Part shown: positions 11,856 to 23,416 of the stretch, one piece after another | Position numbering within the stretch: the first letter of the stretch is position 1 | Layout: every line of letters starts with the position of its first letter | Origin: Laccaria trichodermophora | Taxonomy: Eukaryota > Basidiomycota > Agaricomycetes > Agaricales > Hydnangiaceae | Direction: 5' to 3' | DNA length: 64,000 nt | Assembly (NCBI GenBank): GCA_018417955.1 | Contig: JACTVC010000003.1 | Coordinates: 1,984,001-2,048,000, forward strand | Translations under genes and position numbers: made by a program | The notes under the pieces: generated by a model | The model's database searches: none | Seen by the model: the letters and a program-made list of their open reading frames with translations, nothing else | Told to the model about the DNA's origin: nothing

Positions 11856-13581
11856 CGGTGATCAGCCATCAGAGCTTGTCAAAGAAATCAGCGGGATTCC
11901 TGAAGGCTATCCCGCTACCGACTTGGTGAAATACCTTCTCAAAAACATCGCCCTGGATATCAGCAAATTCAGACGACATATTCAATCATCTTTTGCGATC
12001 GTTCGCAGATCCCGAAACGTTTACGATGCGCTTCAACCGCTCATGAGTTCTGTGCAAACAGCACAGTCTTCAGACTGGCGCGGCTTCGACAAATATACAG
12101 CAGCGATCGGCCCTCTGGAAGAGTCGGTAATATTTGCCCGATCATTATCTGTATAAGATTGATTGTTGAGAATCTATCATCAGACTTCTCCTTGGGTTGA
12201 CTATCACTCCAGGCGACAATCCGCCTGGTAACCTTCCCCCTGAAACCGATATCGCGAGTTGTATCACCTTCATCGAAAGATGGGCTACTGACAGAAGAGC
12301 AATCGTTTCCACCTTGGAAAAATTTCGCAGCAACCACTTGAAGGTTGGAACGCCCTTTTCTACTTTCCTCTTACAATCTTTCTCGATCACTTATTTGCAT
12401 CACAGACTTTGTCAGAACATCCAGGAGGCAACTTGGGAGTGGCAATCGAAGAAGCCCTTAGGATCGATGACGTTGCTGCTTTAAACGCTCTCTGCTCATA
12501 TATCAAAAAGCAGGCATTGGTGGGCCATTACATGTCACTAAGGCAAGGACAAGCACTTTCCAAAGTATATGCGCTGATGTTCTGTTTCTTGACGTAGCAC
12601 AAATCCGCGGGACGTTTCGGACGTGAGGGAGCTGGTTGCCTCAATACAAATCAAGCTGATTGGTGAAGCGAAGCCTCATCCTGATGCGCGTTGTCATATT
12701 TCGGTCAATACGAAAGTTGATGCGACCTGAATCTACACAGGACTCTATGGAGATTTCTATCAGGAGCATTATGCTTGTTTATACCCCCTTCGCTGTAATT
12801 GGCAACCCTCAGACGACGAGCGAGTGGGTAGAGCACCTAACCGCGCCCAATATATGGGTGGAAATGAAGAGGTATACTCAATGACTGCATCGCCTCAGTA
12901 ATCCTGATCCTCGAATCTGTCTTAGTTTTCTGGAAGCACTCGATCAGCATCTACGTCATGGGAAGTACTCCATCCCGCAATTAAAGGAAAAGTACCGGGT
13001 GCTCGAAGAACTCCTCTCAAGACCTTTGAGTTCGGAATTGTTGGATTTAATGAGGCTTGCTGGACGAGTCCGCAGACCTTTTCATGGAAGGGCAGTCAGG
13101 ATTGTGCACATGTGGCAATATTTGACTGCAAATTCTGATATGAGAGCGGAGCGAGATGTTGCACGCCGTAGTGAAGTCCAAAGGCACGTCTTAAACACTA
13201 CCGCCCGACGTTGCTCTCTGATGCAGTTTTTTTTTTGGTTCAGGGATATTAAAAGGGCCGTCTCCGTGTTTCAAGAAGCTTCCAAGGCAGTTGCCGATCT
13301 CACCATCTTGACACTAAAATCGCCTCAATCAATGAAGATGGACAAGGATTTTAGTGATCTTGTTGAAAATCTCGAGAAGCATTTCAAAACATACACTGTG
13401 CGATAAACTTTACCAGCGGAACGTAGCGATTGGCTCACATTTTGAATAGGCAGATGGACTATGGGAGGAATATAAGAACACTTTTGAAGAAGCCAAGAAA
13501 ACAGATATTGAGCACTTCACTGGCGTCAAGACTAGACTGAATATCAGTGAGCTTGCTACAATTCTTCAAAGATATTTTTAA
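11824..13581 (+). CDS. uncharacterised mostly helical protein, possibly decayed gene
   Basis: Function unknown. From the ATG at 11824 (MALPRASSTTTGDQ) the first open stretch is helical: LVKYLLKNIALDISKFRRHI and SRNVYDALQPLMSSVQTA. Later open stretches are LPPETDIASCITFIERWATD (about 12240), GGNLGVAIEEALRIDDVAAL (about 12430), SEWVEHLTAPNIWVEMK (about 12820), FLEALDQHLRHGKYSIPQLK (about 12930) and KNTFEEAKKTDIEHF (about 13490), ending ISELATILQRYF before a stop at 13579. Several joints splice cleanly (the introns at about 12345 and 12870), but the joints at about 12127, 12560 and 12690 give phase mismatches with the visible GT and AG sites. Either I mis-placed introns or the copy carries frameshifts. 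No enzyme motif, signal peptide or membrane helix seen. Confidence 0.4.
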
Positions 13582-13641
13582 TTGCTTTGACTAATAGACG
13601 AGTGATGGAATATCGAAACTGTTCATGTTTTAGGTATTGTG

Positions 13642-14056
13642 TTAGACTTTTCCGTCAACCATTGCCGCGATCCTAGCCACCGACGGCTCACCGGCAGGTC
13701 TCAATGTGTCATTCCACGACTGAATGTCATGATATTCGCTAATTTTCTTTCCTAAATTCGTGAGCGCTGTACTCAAAGCCGTTGTGTCAGACCGAAACTT
13801 ATTCAACGTCTCGGCCTAAGGGTGGAAGTTGCGGCAAATGAACGTTACAGACACACAACACACGTGCCACAAACGTACATATTACGGCCTCGTTGATACG
13901 GCAGTCGCACGACCATGTACTCAATGGGAGCGCTCCAGCTCTCTTTAGAGCAATATCAAGTCTGCATTGCTTCTGACGCTTCTCGCTGAGAGCTCTTATG
14001 CACGCTGCTGCTCGTGGTTCGTTTCGCGGCTTTTTCCTCTCCTCTGTCTCCATCAT
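13642..14056 (-). CDS. small helical/coiled-coil protein, uncharacterised
   Basis: Two exons fit: an upstream one ending CDCRINEA and a downstream one starting AETLNKFRSDTTALSTALTN, joined in phase 0 across an intron with a GTAATA donor and a TTAG acceptor. The joined region has a heptad-like helix, then HDIQSWNDTLRPAGEPSVAR, and stops at 13642. The upstream exon is rich in Lys, Arg and Glu. The Met at 14056 is only a candidate; further 5' exons may exist up to about 14160. It ends 61 bp from the end of the gene on the opposite strand. No family recognised. Confidence 0.35.
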
Positions 14057-14423
14057 TCCTCGCGACCCTTTGTTGTGCCTTCGGCTTGCGGCTTGTTGCC
14101 TCTATTCTCTCTGAAATGTCGGTGTTCAATGCCTTTCGACGGGACGAAACAAGCATGGCATACTTCCAACGGTCGGGCGTGGGTCATTTCCGAGCCCCTC
14201 ATGAATTGGAATCATGCAACGTTCTTGGTGTTTGCTTCTTGCTTCGCCTACACTCGATTGTGCGATCTACGGAACATGTAGCAGCTGGGGGGGCCTGAGC
14301 CTACACCCACGCAAAGTGTTCCACATTCGTAACTTTCTTTTTGCTTTAAAAGCCTCAAAGTGTCGGTCAGTTTTCGGCAATCCATTCTACCTTCATTCCT
14401 GCGAGTCACCTCAAGCGTCCAAG

Positions 14424-15172
14424 ATGTCACAAGGTTACCGGCAAACCCAGCTGGATTGTACGTGCACTCCGCATCAGCCGTGATCTTCCAGGCCTTTGTT
14501 GAAAGTTTGAGTAGACGAGCTTCCCCCGACAATCGAATCTATTAAGAATGGATGGCAAACAACATGCCAGAGTGGCGTCATTGTTGTGAGTTTGAAATTG
14601 ATAGACCTGAACCTTGTACATGTTTAACTTGACTCGATAGTCTGGGCTTTTGGCAGTCACTGCAGCACAGCTGCTACCTTTTTTCAAAAATACATCCAAC
14701 TTCAATAACGAGTCGACTGCTGGAGCGCGCACGTTCCTCGTTCTCCTCTGTTATGGCTCGTTATTCTTCAATACCAGCGCCTCGATTAGCTCCTTTGTGC
14801 TCATTGATCGGTTGGGGGAGTTGCAATTCCGTGCCGCACAGAAGGATCAGTCTATTCTTCCCTCGGGCGGGTTTACGTCTATGGGCACTGACAATCTCCT
14901 TATAAGATTTGGCGCTGGGAGACTCTGGACATATATTGCATGGCACTGCAAGTTGTATTTTGTTCTGCCTTCGAATGAAACTAATTCTCTTCCTAGGGGT
15001 TTTATCGTATTTGGCTGGCATTTGGTGTATGATTTTGCAGGTCCTGACTTACATCTGGTTGCAAGAGTCCGCGCCTATCCGAATTACTATGACAACTCTT
15101 GCTGGCTTCTCTATCCTGCCATTCTTTGCATTTCTCGCACCACTATTCAAGATGAGTTCTGCGATACGCTGA
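14424..15172 (+). CDS. small four-helix membrane protein, paralogue 2
   Basis: Paralogue of the gene at 8571-9364, facing the other way. Exons 14424-14457 (MSQGYRQTQLD), 14515-14585 (ELPPTIESIKNGWQTTCQSG), 14641-14947 and 14997-15172 fit in frame. Intron positions and phases match the paralogue. Helices: SGLLAVTAAQLLPFF, TFLVLLCYGSLFFNTSASIS, SYLAGIWCMILQVLTYIW and TLAGFSILPFFAFLAPLF. The conserved loop after helix 2 is FVLIDRLGELQFRA here and FILIDKLGELPFHA in paralogue 1. The last intron must start with GC (gcaagt), since no GT donor keeps frame; the paralogue has gtgagc at the same place. The C-terminus (KMSSAIR) is shorter than the charged tail of paralogue 1. Function unknown. Confidence 0.78.
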
Positions 15173-15920
15173 GTCGGCCGGGTGTCACCTTCTCCACGCC
15201 AAACGAGGGGTCAAATTATTGCTCTCAAGTCCATTTTTATCTTATTTTAGAGTGCTTACTTACTACTAGTACTTTTACTACATCTCGACGACTTTAAATT
15301 CTAAATTATGATTATGATTAAGTATGCACAGACATAATAAAGAAAGACTGCTGAACGTTGAACGTAAATTAGCTGCATCACGTGGCAAACAGTAATCTCA
15401 ACCTGAACTTGAATATGACCTCTGATGGAAAGATTTTGGAGCAGCCAGTTCCGGCCCCAGAGGACAACGTGAAGCCTCTCAATTACCGAGAACAGTTCTC
15501 AGTATGCTGCTTCGTCGTTTTCGCTCCCGTTGACGTCTAGTTTAATTGTGAGACGGCAGGGGCGACATGTCTCCTCAAAATTCATCGAGTGCGTCTTTGA
15601 AGGTCGGATTCTAGTTTAGGAAGGTCTCAACTTCGTTTACAGCCCTTGCGCTGCGGCTTCAAAGGCTTCCATGGATTGTTTGAACCGAAATAACTACGAT
15701 AGGGATGCGTGTCTCGATTATTTTCAGGCTTATAGGGATTGCAAGAACTCATGGGTACATTTGCCTGACCTCTGTCTGCAGCAGCAAGGGCTGACGAGTT
15801 GTTTCTTAGATCCAGCAAAGAAAGGATGATCGTCGTGCTGGGAGGCCAACAACTTGACCGTGTTCCGCAAACATACACATATGTAACAGAGGGAGCAATA
15901 CAGACTTATCAAACTTATCA
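15173..15920. other. convergent intergenic region, nothing recognised
   Basis: About 750 bp between two genes that end toward each other. It holds their 3' UTRs. I see no coding stretch with family resemblance, no repeat and no RNA gene. A/T-rich tracts with TAATAAAG near 15330 may serve polyadenylation of the upstream gene. Confidence 0.4.
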
Positions 15921-18386
15921 CTAAACCTTCGAGGATTTCATATATTTGTCCCATGCGCCAGGCCCGAACCCCCGTTCTTTCCCCAGTGCTAAATCAACAA
16001 TGTCCATCATAGCCAGCACCTTCTCTTCCTCCCATTTCCTTCCGACGATTTGAATGTTGACGGGCATTCCTTTCATAGCCTCAGGGTCATACAATGGTTT
16101 GTTGTTTGTGAATATTCCACTTTCAAAGAGCTTTGATCCGTGTCCGAGTCCATCGATCCACTCCTGTGAAAGTTGATCCTTGGGGTCAACTCGGGTAACT
16201 GGAAGGCATCCAACAGGGATATCGAGAATGTTGTAAAGAATTGTGGCAAGGGCAAGAGCAGAAAAATTGTTACATCCACTACGGAAAAGGCGTTTAAGTC
16301 ATGCTCAAAACCGCAACTTTGGACGAGGACAAGAAGACGAACCCATGAGGTAATTGGGGCAAAGCTTGTACAGGTGCAATTATTCCATCGACCTCAAATT
16401 TGTCCCACACCTACCAGAACTCTCGTTATCCTAGTGAATGGGATGTGAGTCACGTACTCACCTCTTTGTCGAAATTCTTCACGAAACGATCGCGTTCTGC
16501 AGCAAGGGCCCAATATTCACGAACGGTTTTATTTTTCGCCGCCCGTAAAGCATCCGCGAATATCTTGTCATGGAGGAAGGTTTCGACGATCCATGCAGCG
16601 ATATCTCGGAGAATAACTGAGATACATGTAAATTTCTTCTCACGTAACATTTCCAATGCTTACAGTTGAGCTTGGGCCCGAGAGTGACCAAAAATAATGA
16701 TTTTTCCTAAATTAAGCTTAACTTTCAGAGATGATTGCATAGCGAGATGTAATTTTGGTACCTTAGGATCGGGTCCTAAATGGCTGAGCATAGTCTTATA
16801 TCCGTCGGCTGACGTCAGGCCAACAAAGATGTTGCAAGCAGCGGCCGCTAAGAAAAATGACTGGTTGAATATGATCCACACGGTCGAGCTTTTTGATTTT
16901 TGGTCTTACCATCAGGAATAGCGATTTCAATGCACTCGTGACCCTGCCTTCGCAGGGCGTCAACAGACTCTAGCACTGCTCGCTGGCATGCAGGAGATGC
17001 TTTAATGAATGAATCTCACCAAGTGTCAGGCCTAGGTAAATAGACAATCGGACAGTTTTTAGTGAATGCAGAGACACACCATGGGTATAATAACCAAATC
17101 GTAATTTTGACGAGAGGGTAATGTCACGGAAAGGAAGAGGTGCAACATCGTGACTCCGACTTGGTAACCCAAAGGCAACTTTCGAGAGCAGCTCAAGATC
17201 CTTCACAGATCTGCAAAGCATAAAGAGAAGATCATATAGAGAGGGGTAGCGGCCTACCGGCCCATGGGACCTGCAACTGATTTAATTCCATCGAACCCCG
17301 GAACGGGACCTCCAAAAAGTCAATGCTGACAATGTGCTATCACCTCTTCATGAAAGATTCTTACCTCGTGCGCCGCCGTATGAAATTCTGCCACTGGCGG
17401 GTTTCAGAGAGAAGATGCCACAATATGCGGCCGGTATCCGAAGGCTTCCTCCAATATCTGTACCAATACCCAAAGCAGACCCGTCCATAGCTAACAAAGC
17501 GGCTTCTCCACCAGAACTACCGCCACAGGTATATTTATCGTTATAAGGGTTTGTTGTGCGACCCCAAACAGGATTGGAACATTCAAAGGCGAACATAGTT
17601 TGCGGGATGTTAGTCTTGACATAGAGCACTGCACCAGCTGCGAGAAGTTGTTCCACAATCTAGGGGGATAAGCATAAGGTATACTAACTTCATGAAGCCA
17701 AACTCGGTCCTTACATCTGCATTACTTTCTGCTGGTTCGTTGGCCCATTGCGAAAAACCGACGGATGTGTCAACACCTCTGATTTCAACTTTGCTCAAAC
17801 TTATCAGTCGAGATCGGAGGTGTGAAGGGTGAATTTACATTGCTCTTTGATGCTCACCTGCGAAGCCAGAGTAAGTCTTTCGTGAATATTTGTTGGCCGT
17901 GCTATGGGAAATAATCGCTCACGGGTACGCCATGGAGGGGACCTTTTAGCTCCTTGTTAGCAGCGAAGTGTTCATCTAGCTCCTTAGCGCGCTGTCTCGC
18001 CGAATCGAAGAAAACTACGCCGTTGCAATAGACTTTGAACACTTGTAGGAACGCATGCAGGGAGAAAAAACACCTTCTGTCAAACAGTTCGTTTTGGCAT
18101 GCGCAAAAACAGCACGCGCAATGAAGGCCTCCAAAACCTGAGAAGCCGTCCACTTTCCCGTCTTGATACTTGAAACAATCTCTGAGGCTGAAGGAGAAGT
18201 CCAAGACGTTCGTTGAGTCGACAGTGAAGGAGAGGTTTCCAACTAACCTGTAGCCCTTATAATTCTAGCCTGATCGCTGGTCACGTCATGGATGTCAGAG
18301 TTCAAGTTGACTTGGGCGATAGCAGTGGCCCGTTGTTCACGTTTGGCAGCGACGACCGCCACATTAGAACCTGACAAAAACCACAT
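15921..18386 (-). CDS. amidase (amidase-signature family, acetamidase/FAAH-like)
   Basis: Hydrolyses a carboxylic amide to acid and ammonia or amine; substrate unknown. The Ser-Ser-Lys triad is visible: Lys in VSIKEQ after GPLHGVP (about 17940-17850), the first Ser in CGGSSGGE (about 17530) and the nucleophile Ser in GTDIGGSLRIPA (about 17460). Introns joining GVP to VSIKEQ to FEIRGVDTSVGFSQWANEPA keep frame and rebuild the family consensus. The N-terminus MWFLSGSNVAVVAAKREQRA (start 18386) is followed by EIVSSIKTGKWTASQVLEAF, the usual first helices. The C-terminus ends GAWDKYMKSSKV. More than ten exons, so internal borders are approximate. Fungal relatives are general amidases and acetamidases used in nitrogen scavenging. 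Confidence 0.88.
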
Positions 18387-18630
18387 AGTTGAGGTGGAGG
18401 GTATGTTCTTGTGCGTGACTAGAACACTTTGAGCGAGTCGTAGTTGCCGCCTGATTCAATGAATGACCTAACGCAGATGTCTGTGCGTCCAGGAACCCTT
18501 CAAGTTTGATAGGAGGACAATGCTGAAACAGCATCCACTAACATATAAACCCATATATTACCAGACTACATACAAGTTAAACACAACCCGCAAAATGTTT
18601 TCGGAGTAACAAGAAACAAAGATAGAGCAA

Positions 18631-20843
18631 TTATGAAGTAGGCAAAGGGGGAGGAGCATCGGGCTGAGGGGCGAAAATAATGTTCAAAGGAGGGGTCGTC
18701 TGGCTATCTTCGCTGAGAAGAGTGGCAATAATAGAGCGACCAGCAAAGGACCGTCCAGCCAAATTATTCAAAGCTGCGGTCGCGCTCTCGGAGTCCTTGT
18801 ATTTAACGTAGACGCGCCCGACGCCAGAAGCCTCGTCGAGACGGACGGCATCCTGAGCAGCAATTTGGCCACCTTCCCCGGGTGCCCACTTGGATTTATC
18901 CTTTTTCACCGGACGTGGAATCCTCAGATCTTCCACTGCGCCATAATTAGAGCACTCCTCTTTTACGTCTTCGTACAGGTCGCCATATTCTTGATCATCG
19001 GTCAAGTCGTCGGGCGTGACCATATTTAACATCAACAAGATACGCGAGTCAGTTGCTGGGTCCTTTCCAGCAGGCATGATGGGTCGAGGGATTTCGGGGA
19101 ACTGATCGTATGGTAGATTGGGAATCATTCCGGGAGTTCCAGGTTTGGCCCCGACAGATGCGCGTTGCACGACGAGGTAACGATCTCCCAGCTCCATGCC
19201 ATTGAGGCTTTGAATGGCGACGTCAGTGACACCCACGTCGACATATTCGAAGAAAGCGAAGCCCTGGAAGTTGAACACGTAAGAACAATGTTTTGTGACA
19301 AAACAGAAGACACTAACTTTCGAGGGACCGTTTCCGTTTTCTCTGACCAAATTGAAAGCTTTGAGGTCTCCAAAACTCTTGAGTAACTCCATCACCTGCT
19401 CTTCGTTAAGGTATGTCGGGAGCCCGCCGACGAAAATCTTGTTGATGGAATCAGGAACATTGGTGGAAACAACGCCTGGTACATGGACGCCGGGAGAGGC
19501 TATTTCCATTCCACCATAGTCCTTCGGTCGACGAATTTTGAGAGGCCCGTTGATGAAGATGATGCCGTCGAAGGCCATGGCAGCCGTTGCATCTTCTGCG
19601 CTGCGGAACTAAAAGACGACATCAGTACATATAAGGGAAGAACAAAAGATGCTATGCGCACCTCAACAAAAGCGTAGTTCTTTTCGTAGTTGCACTGAAC
19701 AGCCAAGACAGGATTGCCAGGCCCGCCTGTGCCGATGCTCATCTCAATCATTTTAGAATTGAAGAAGTCGGCAAGATTTTGTTCATTGACTTCTGGCGTA
19801 ATGCTGCCGATGTAGAGCCGACGAGACTGGCGTGACAGATTAGGATTTCCGCCAATTCCCATGCCGAAACTCTGGACGGGCATCGGGGGAGGAAGACCCG
19901 CAATTCCAAGAATGGGTGGGATTTGAGTACGGTTAGCGCCCGGCAGGTTGAATAACCCTTTAAAAAATGTGAGCAGGTACTTCTAAAATAAAGCGGAAAT
20001 GCACACCTGTTTGTTTAGCCTGCAGAGCAGAATATTGCTCGTAACCTGGAGCGTGGACGTCCCAACCCGAAGCCTTGCGTTTCCGTTGGGACAGGGGGAC
20101 TGCGCCTTCTGGAGTTGGCGACCTTCTCTCGGGCGTTCCAAGTCCGTCCTTCCCCTTACCTCGCCCACGACGGTCGCCACCACCACCACCACCTCCTCCT
20201 CTGGGTGGACCTCCATCGTCGCGACCGCCACGGCCGGGGCCTTGTTCGTCTTCGCGAGGACCTCGAAAGTCACGACGCCTATCATCTTCATAGCGGGAAA
20301 AATGTCTCGGCTGGTCATCATAATCCCGCGAATTGCGACTGTATCTATCGCGCTCACGTCTGTCATCTCCCCCGCCTCTCCGGTGTCCGCCACCTCGTTC
20401 TCTGTCTCCTCCGTACCGGTCACGGTCGCTGCGGTGATCGCGGTCCCCTCGATGGGCGTCACGATCGTCGTGTCTTGAAGAACGATACCTATCGTCACGG
20501 TAACCTCCGCGGTCTATAAAGCAAAAGGGAAAAAGGTGAAGCTAGTAAGTAACCTTCGAGGCTGCTGCGTGAAAAGTTCGGCACTGGTGCTCAAAGGGCC
20601 TCGCTCGACACTCAGTGAGGATGCTAGCTAGCTGTAAATAAGACATGGTGCAAAAAGAAGAAGAATGCACCATGAGCTCATTGTCTAACGGAAGCAGCAA
20701 GAAGGGGCACACAGGGTTGAACAAATTTACCTCTGCCGCCGTCCATGCGGGTGGAGGTTGGGGGCGCCATAGCTACCCGGCAAGAAGAAGCGTTTGGGAT
20801 AAGAAGAAGGGGAAAAAATGAACTCACCGTAGTCTTCGCCCAT
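18631..20843 (-). CDS. U2AF2: splicing factor U2AF large subunit (U2AF65/Prp2-like)
   Basis: Binds the polypyrimidine tract at 3' splice sites and recruits U2 snRNP. The first exons (MGEDY, then APPTSTRMDGGR) lead to an arginine-rich RS/RD/RG region (about 20510-20060) with many DR, ER and RGG pairs. Next come a linker with PLSQRKRKASGWD, RRM1 (RRLYIGSITPEVNEQNLADF; NYAFVE), RRM2 (NKIFVGGLPTYLNEEQVMEL; GFAFFEYVD) and a C-terminal U2AF-homology motif (RILLMLNMVTPDDL, then GRVYVKY and AGRSFAGRSIIATLL). The tail ends PPPLPTS. The start MGEDY sits 120 bp from the divergent FIS1 gene. The N-terminus has more RD/RG repeats than the short mammalian RS domain, as usual for basidiomycetes. Confidence 0.93.
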
Positions 20844-20963
20844 ATTGTCGTGGTTAAGAAGAAAAAGTTGAAACTTGTAATTTGGTGGTGTTGAGAGTGA
20901 AAGGAATTTCAGACTCCGCACTTGCACTCCCTTGCCCTGCGCACTGACTAAGTTATCGACAGG
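20844..20963. promoter_or_regulatory. shared divergent promoter of U2AF2 and FIS1
   Basis: Only 120 bp separate the two start codons, which face away from each other, so both promoters and 5' UTRs must overlap here. No TATA box is obvious. Inference from gene positions. Confidence 0.5.
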
Positions 20964-21634
20964 ATGCCAACAGAACTACCTTACGCCGCCGATGCTGAAG
21001 TATCACTAACATACGACGAACTTGACGTATATTGTCTCTCACCGCCCTCTTGAATATTGACTGATATCATCCAGGTCTTGCGGATACAATACCAGAAAGA
21101 ACTTTCACAGACCCATGTCACTATCCAAACCAAGTTTAACTATGCTTGGGGACTCGTAAAGAGCCCAGTGCGGGACCATCAGGTCGAGGGGGTTAGAATT
21201 TTGCAAGGCGAGTCATTGACCCACTTCTATGGAACAAACTCTCCTAACAGCATTTTAAACAGACATCTATCGCGGAGAGCCAACGCGGCGGCGAGAATGC
21301 CTATACTATCTGGCGCTCGGGCATTATAAGATGGGCAACTTTGACGAAGCAAAACGATTCAATGGTGCGGATGATGGCTCTGTGCATTGCCTCACTCTGA
21401 CCGTAGTTGGTAGCGCTCTTGCTGGAGAAAGAACCTAGCAACCTGCAAGCACAATCGCTTGCACAACTTATCGACAAAGGTGTCGCACGAGGTACGTCAC
21501 ATTGATCTCAACAGGCTTCATATTGCTTATGGGGTCAAATAGAGGGTTACATTGGCATGGCTCTCGCAGGTGGCGTCGCGGCCATCGGCACGATTGTCCT
21601 TGCTGGCCTTATACGGCGAGCAACCCGAAAGTAA
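20964..21634 (+). CDS. FIS1: mitochondrial fission protein Fis1
   Basis: Tail-anchored outer-membrane adaptor that recruits dynamin machinery to mitochondria and peroxisomes. Five exons rebuild the family: [40 protein letters not shown] and [31 protein letters not shown] and [32 protein letters not shown], and the tail [20 protein letters not shown] ending LIRRATRK. The two TPR-like repeats and the basic residues after the final hydrophobic helix are typical. The intron 21208-21262 must use a GC donor (gcgagt), since GT alternatives break the frame. Length is close to the usual 150 residues. Confidence 0.92.
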
Positions 21635-21969
21635 ATTTTGTTGCACCAGCCATCACCACTGCTCTCATGATACACCTAGTTATGCCTGATACCGATACTA
21701 ACGCTAGTTATATGATCTGTGCTTCTCCGTAACGTTACACTTAATTATTCGTAAAGTCAGCAACGAACGATCTTTCCCGTATTCAATACATGTATCCCTA
21801 TTACCACTGTCACAGAAGTAGTTGGCAAATGGAAACCATTTAGATCAAACAAGTCAAGTCATAAGTAATCGGGGATGTACAGGGGCCTTCCCCGTCCTCC
21901 AATGTTACATCAATAATGTACTGTCTATTGTGCAGGAAGATGACAATGCATCATCGTCCCAAACTCCTG

Positions 21970-23416
21970 TTATGCAGTTTCAGAGTGCATAAAGCTCAGC
22001 GAGCTTTTTGGGGCTGGGGGCCTTGTCATGTAGGCAGGAACAGCGCTTGGGAATAAACATATCATTGGCGTCCCGTCTATCCAGTTAGATTGCACCTTAC
22101 CTGCCTGAGCGTCCATCTGCTCGTTTGTTAACTTGAAAGGACGTGAATAAGAATGAAGACGCGAACCGAATAGACAAAGTATACCTTGAATGCATAGATG
22201 CCCAATATGGCAAAGCCAGCAAGAAAACCGAGCTGAAATAGAATCCAAAATGTTGCCCATACTGCGGAGACAACCTGAGAAATGGAGAAACGGGAAAGCC
22301 TGACCTCTTACTATGAGCCCCAATGCTTGGATAGAGGATAGAGAATTGTGTGGCATCGGAATCATTTGTTTTATGGAAGAATCGGTCATCAGCGACATCC
22401 CCTGATATTAAGTTTTAGCAATGAAAGCGCAAGGATGGCGTGTTAGACGTACAGATAACGAAGAGGATGCTGGGAGAAAGGAGGTCAGAAACCAGTAGCG
22501 AACACAACAATGAGAGCACAAACTTCATTACGCCAACGAATAGGCAATACCAGCGTAACGCTTGGCTGTATGGATAATATCAGTTCTCTTCAATGAAATT
22601 CAACAAGAAAACTGACCCATGGTCAACAAACCAAAAGCCAATCAATAGACCTTCATAAAAAATCGTTAATACTATTGTGCTTGGTGCTGTTCAGAGTGAA
22701 ATGTCAAGGAAAGAACAAAAGGGGTTCTTACAGTTTATCTCGAACCAGTACCAGTGGCAGCACCAAACCAACACCCAAAACAAAACTCAAAATCTTGGCG
22801 ACCAACGTATCCCATCCTGCAAGAATGAAAGCGCCCCCAAGCAGGGTGGAACCTATGTAGCCTGCTGATAAGGTGAAGCCTGGACTGCCACCCTCGACGA
22901 TTGTAGCACCGCCAACATGCGGATCAATGGTGATTTTTAATATTCGACCACCAGAAAGGATTGCCTGTCAGCGTGTTTCGGCAACGAGAACATGTAGGGG
23001 GACACGGTATGGCCTCACCGCTGCTATGTGACACAGTTCGTGCCATCCGATCCTATGTACAGGGTTGCAGATCGTCATATGCCATGATGCAACGAAATAA
23101 CCCACATACGTGAATAGTTTGAGAGGATTAATGCAGTTGCGGACAACGGGGACATTCCAAAAGCCAAATATGATGACTGCCATTGCGATTATCTGAGGCA
23201 AGTTGAGGGATGAGTGATAATACAAGGCAGCTGAATGACGCACGACATACAACACGACCACCTGGCTCGTGCATAGATTAAGTAAATGCAATTATTTCGT
23301 CGCAGTAATAATGCGCTCACCTGGTCGCTTGAGGGTGCCAGAGAACTTGAAGCAGATGTTGATATGGACGGCATTGGGGAAGCGATTGGTGGTCTGGATG
23401 GAGTTGCGGCTGCCAT
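21970..23416 (-). CDS. peptidase M50B-like membrane protein
   Basis: Polytopic membrane protein of the fungal M50B-like group, related to site-2-protease metallopeptidases. The zinc motif HEXXH is present as HELCH in GWHELCHIAA (about 23030). After it come DPHVGGATIVEGG, AGYIGSTLLGGAFILAGWD and hydrophobic helices including VWATFWILFQLGFLAGFAIL. A conserved stretch DDRFFHKTNDSDATQF lies at about 22385. The chosen start is MAAATPSRPP (23416), giving a Pro/Ser-rich N-tail before the first helix; a Met 64 codons upstream would add a sequence without visible features. The C-terminus ends SLSFMHSETA at 21970. Whether it is proteolytically active is not known for this group. Confidence 0.78.

Noticed and set aside
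12820..12850. tRNA D-arm-like string (gtgggtagagcacc)
   Set aside because: No acceptor stem, anticodon arm or TPsiC arm can be paired around it.
14248..14532. Minus-strand open frame of 94 codons
   Set aside because: Overlaps the first two exons of membrane paralogue 2, whose structure is confirmed by the sister gene.
19999..20519. Long plus-strand open frames rich in Ser, Arg, His and Pro
   Set aside because: Antisense of the Arg/Asp/Gly-rich RS region of U2AF2; repeats in codon use keep several frames open by chance.
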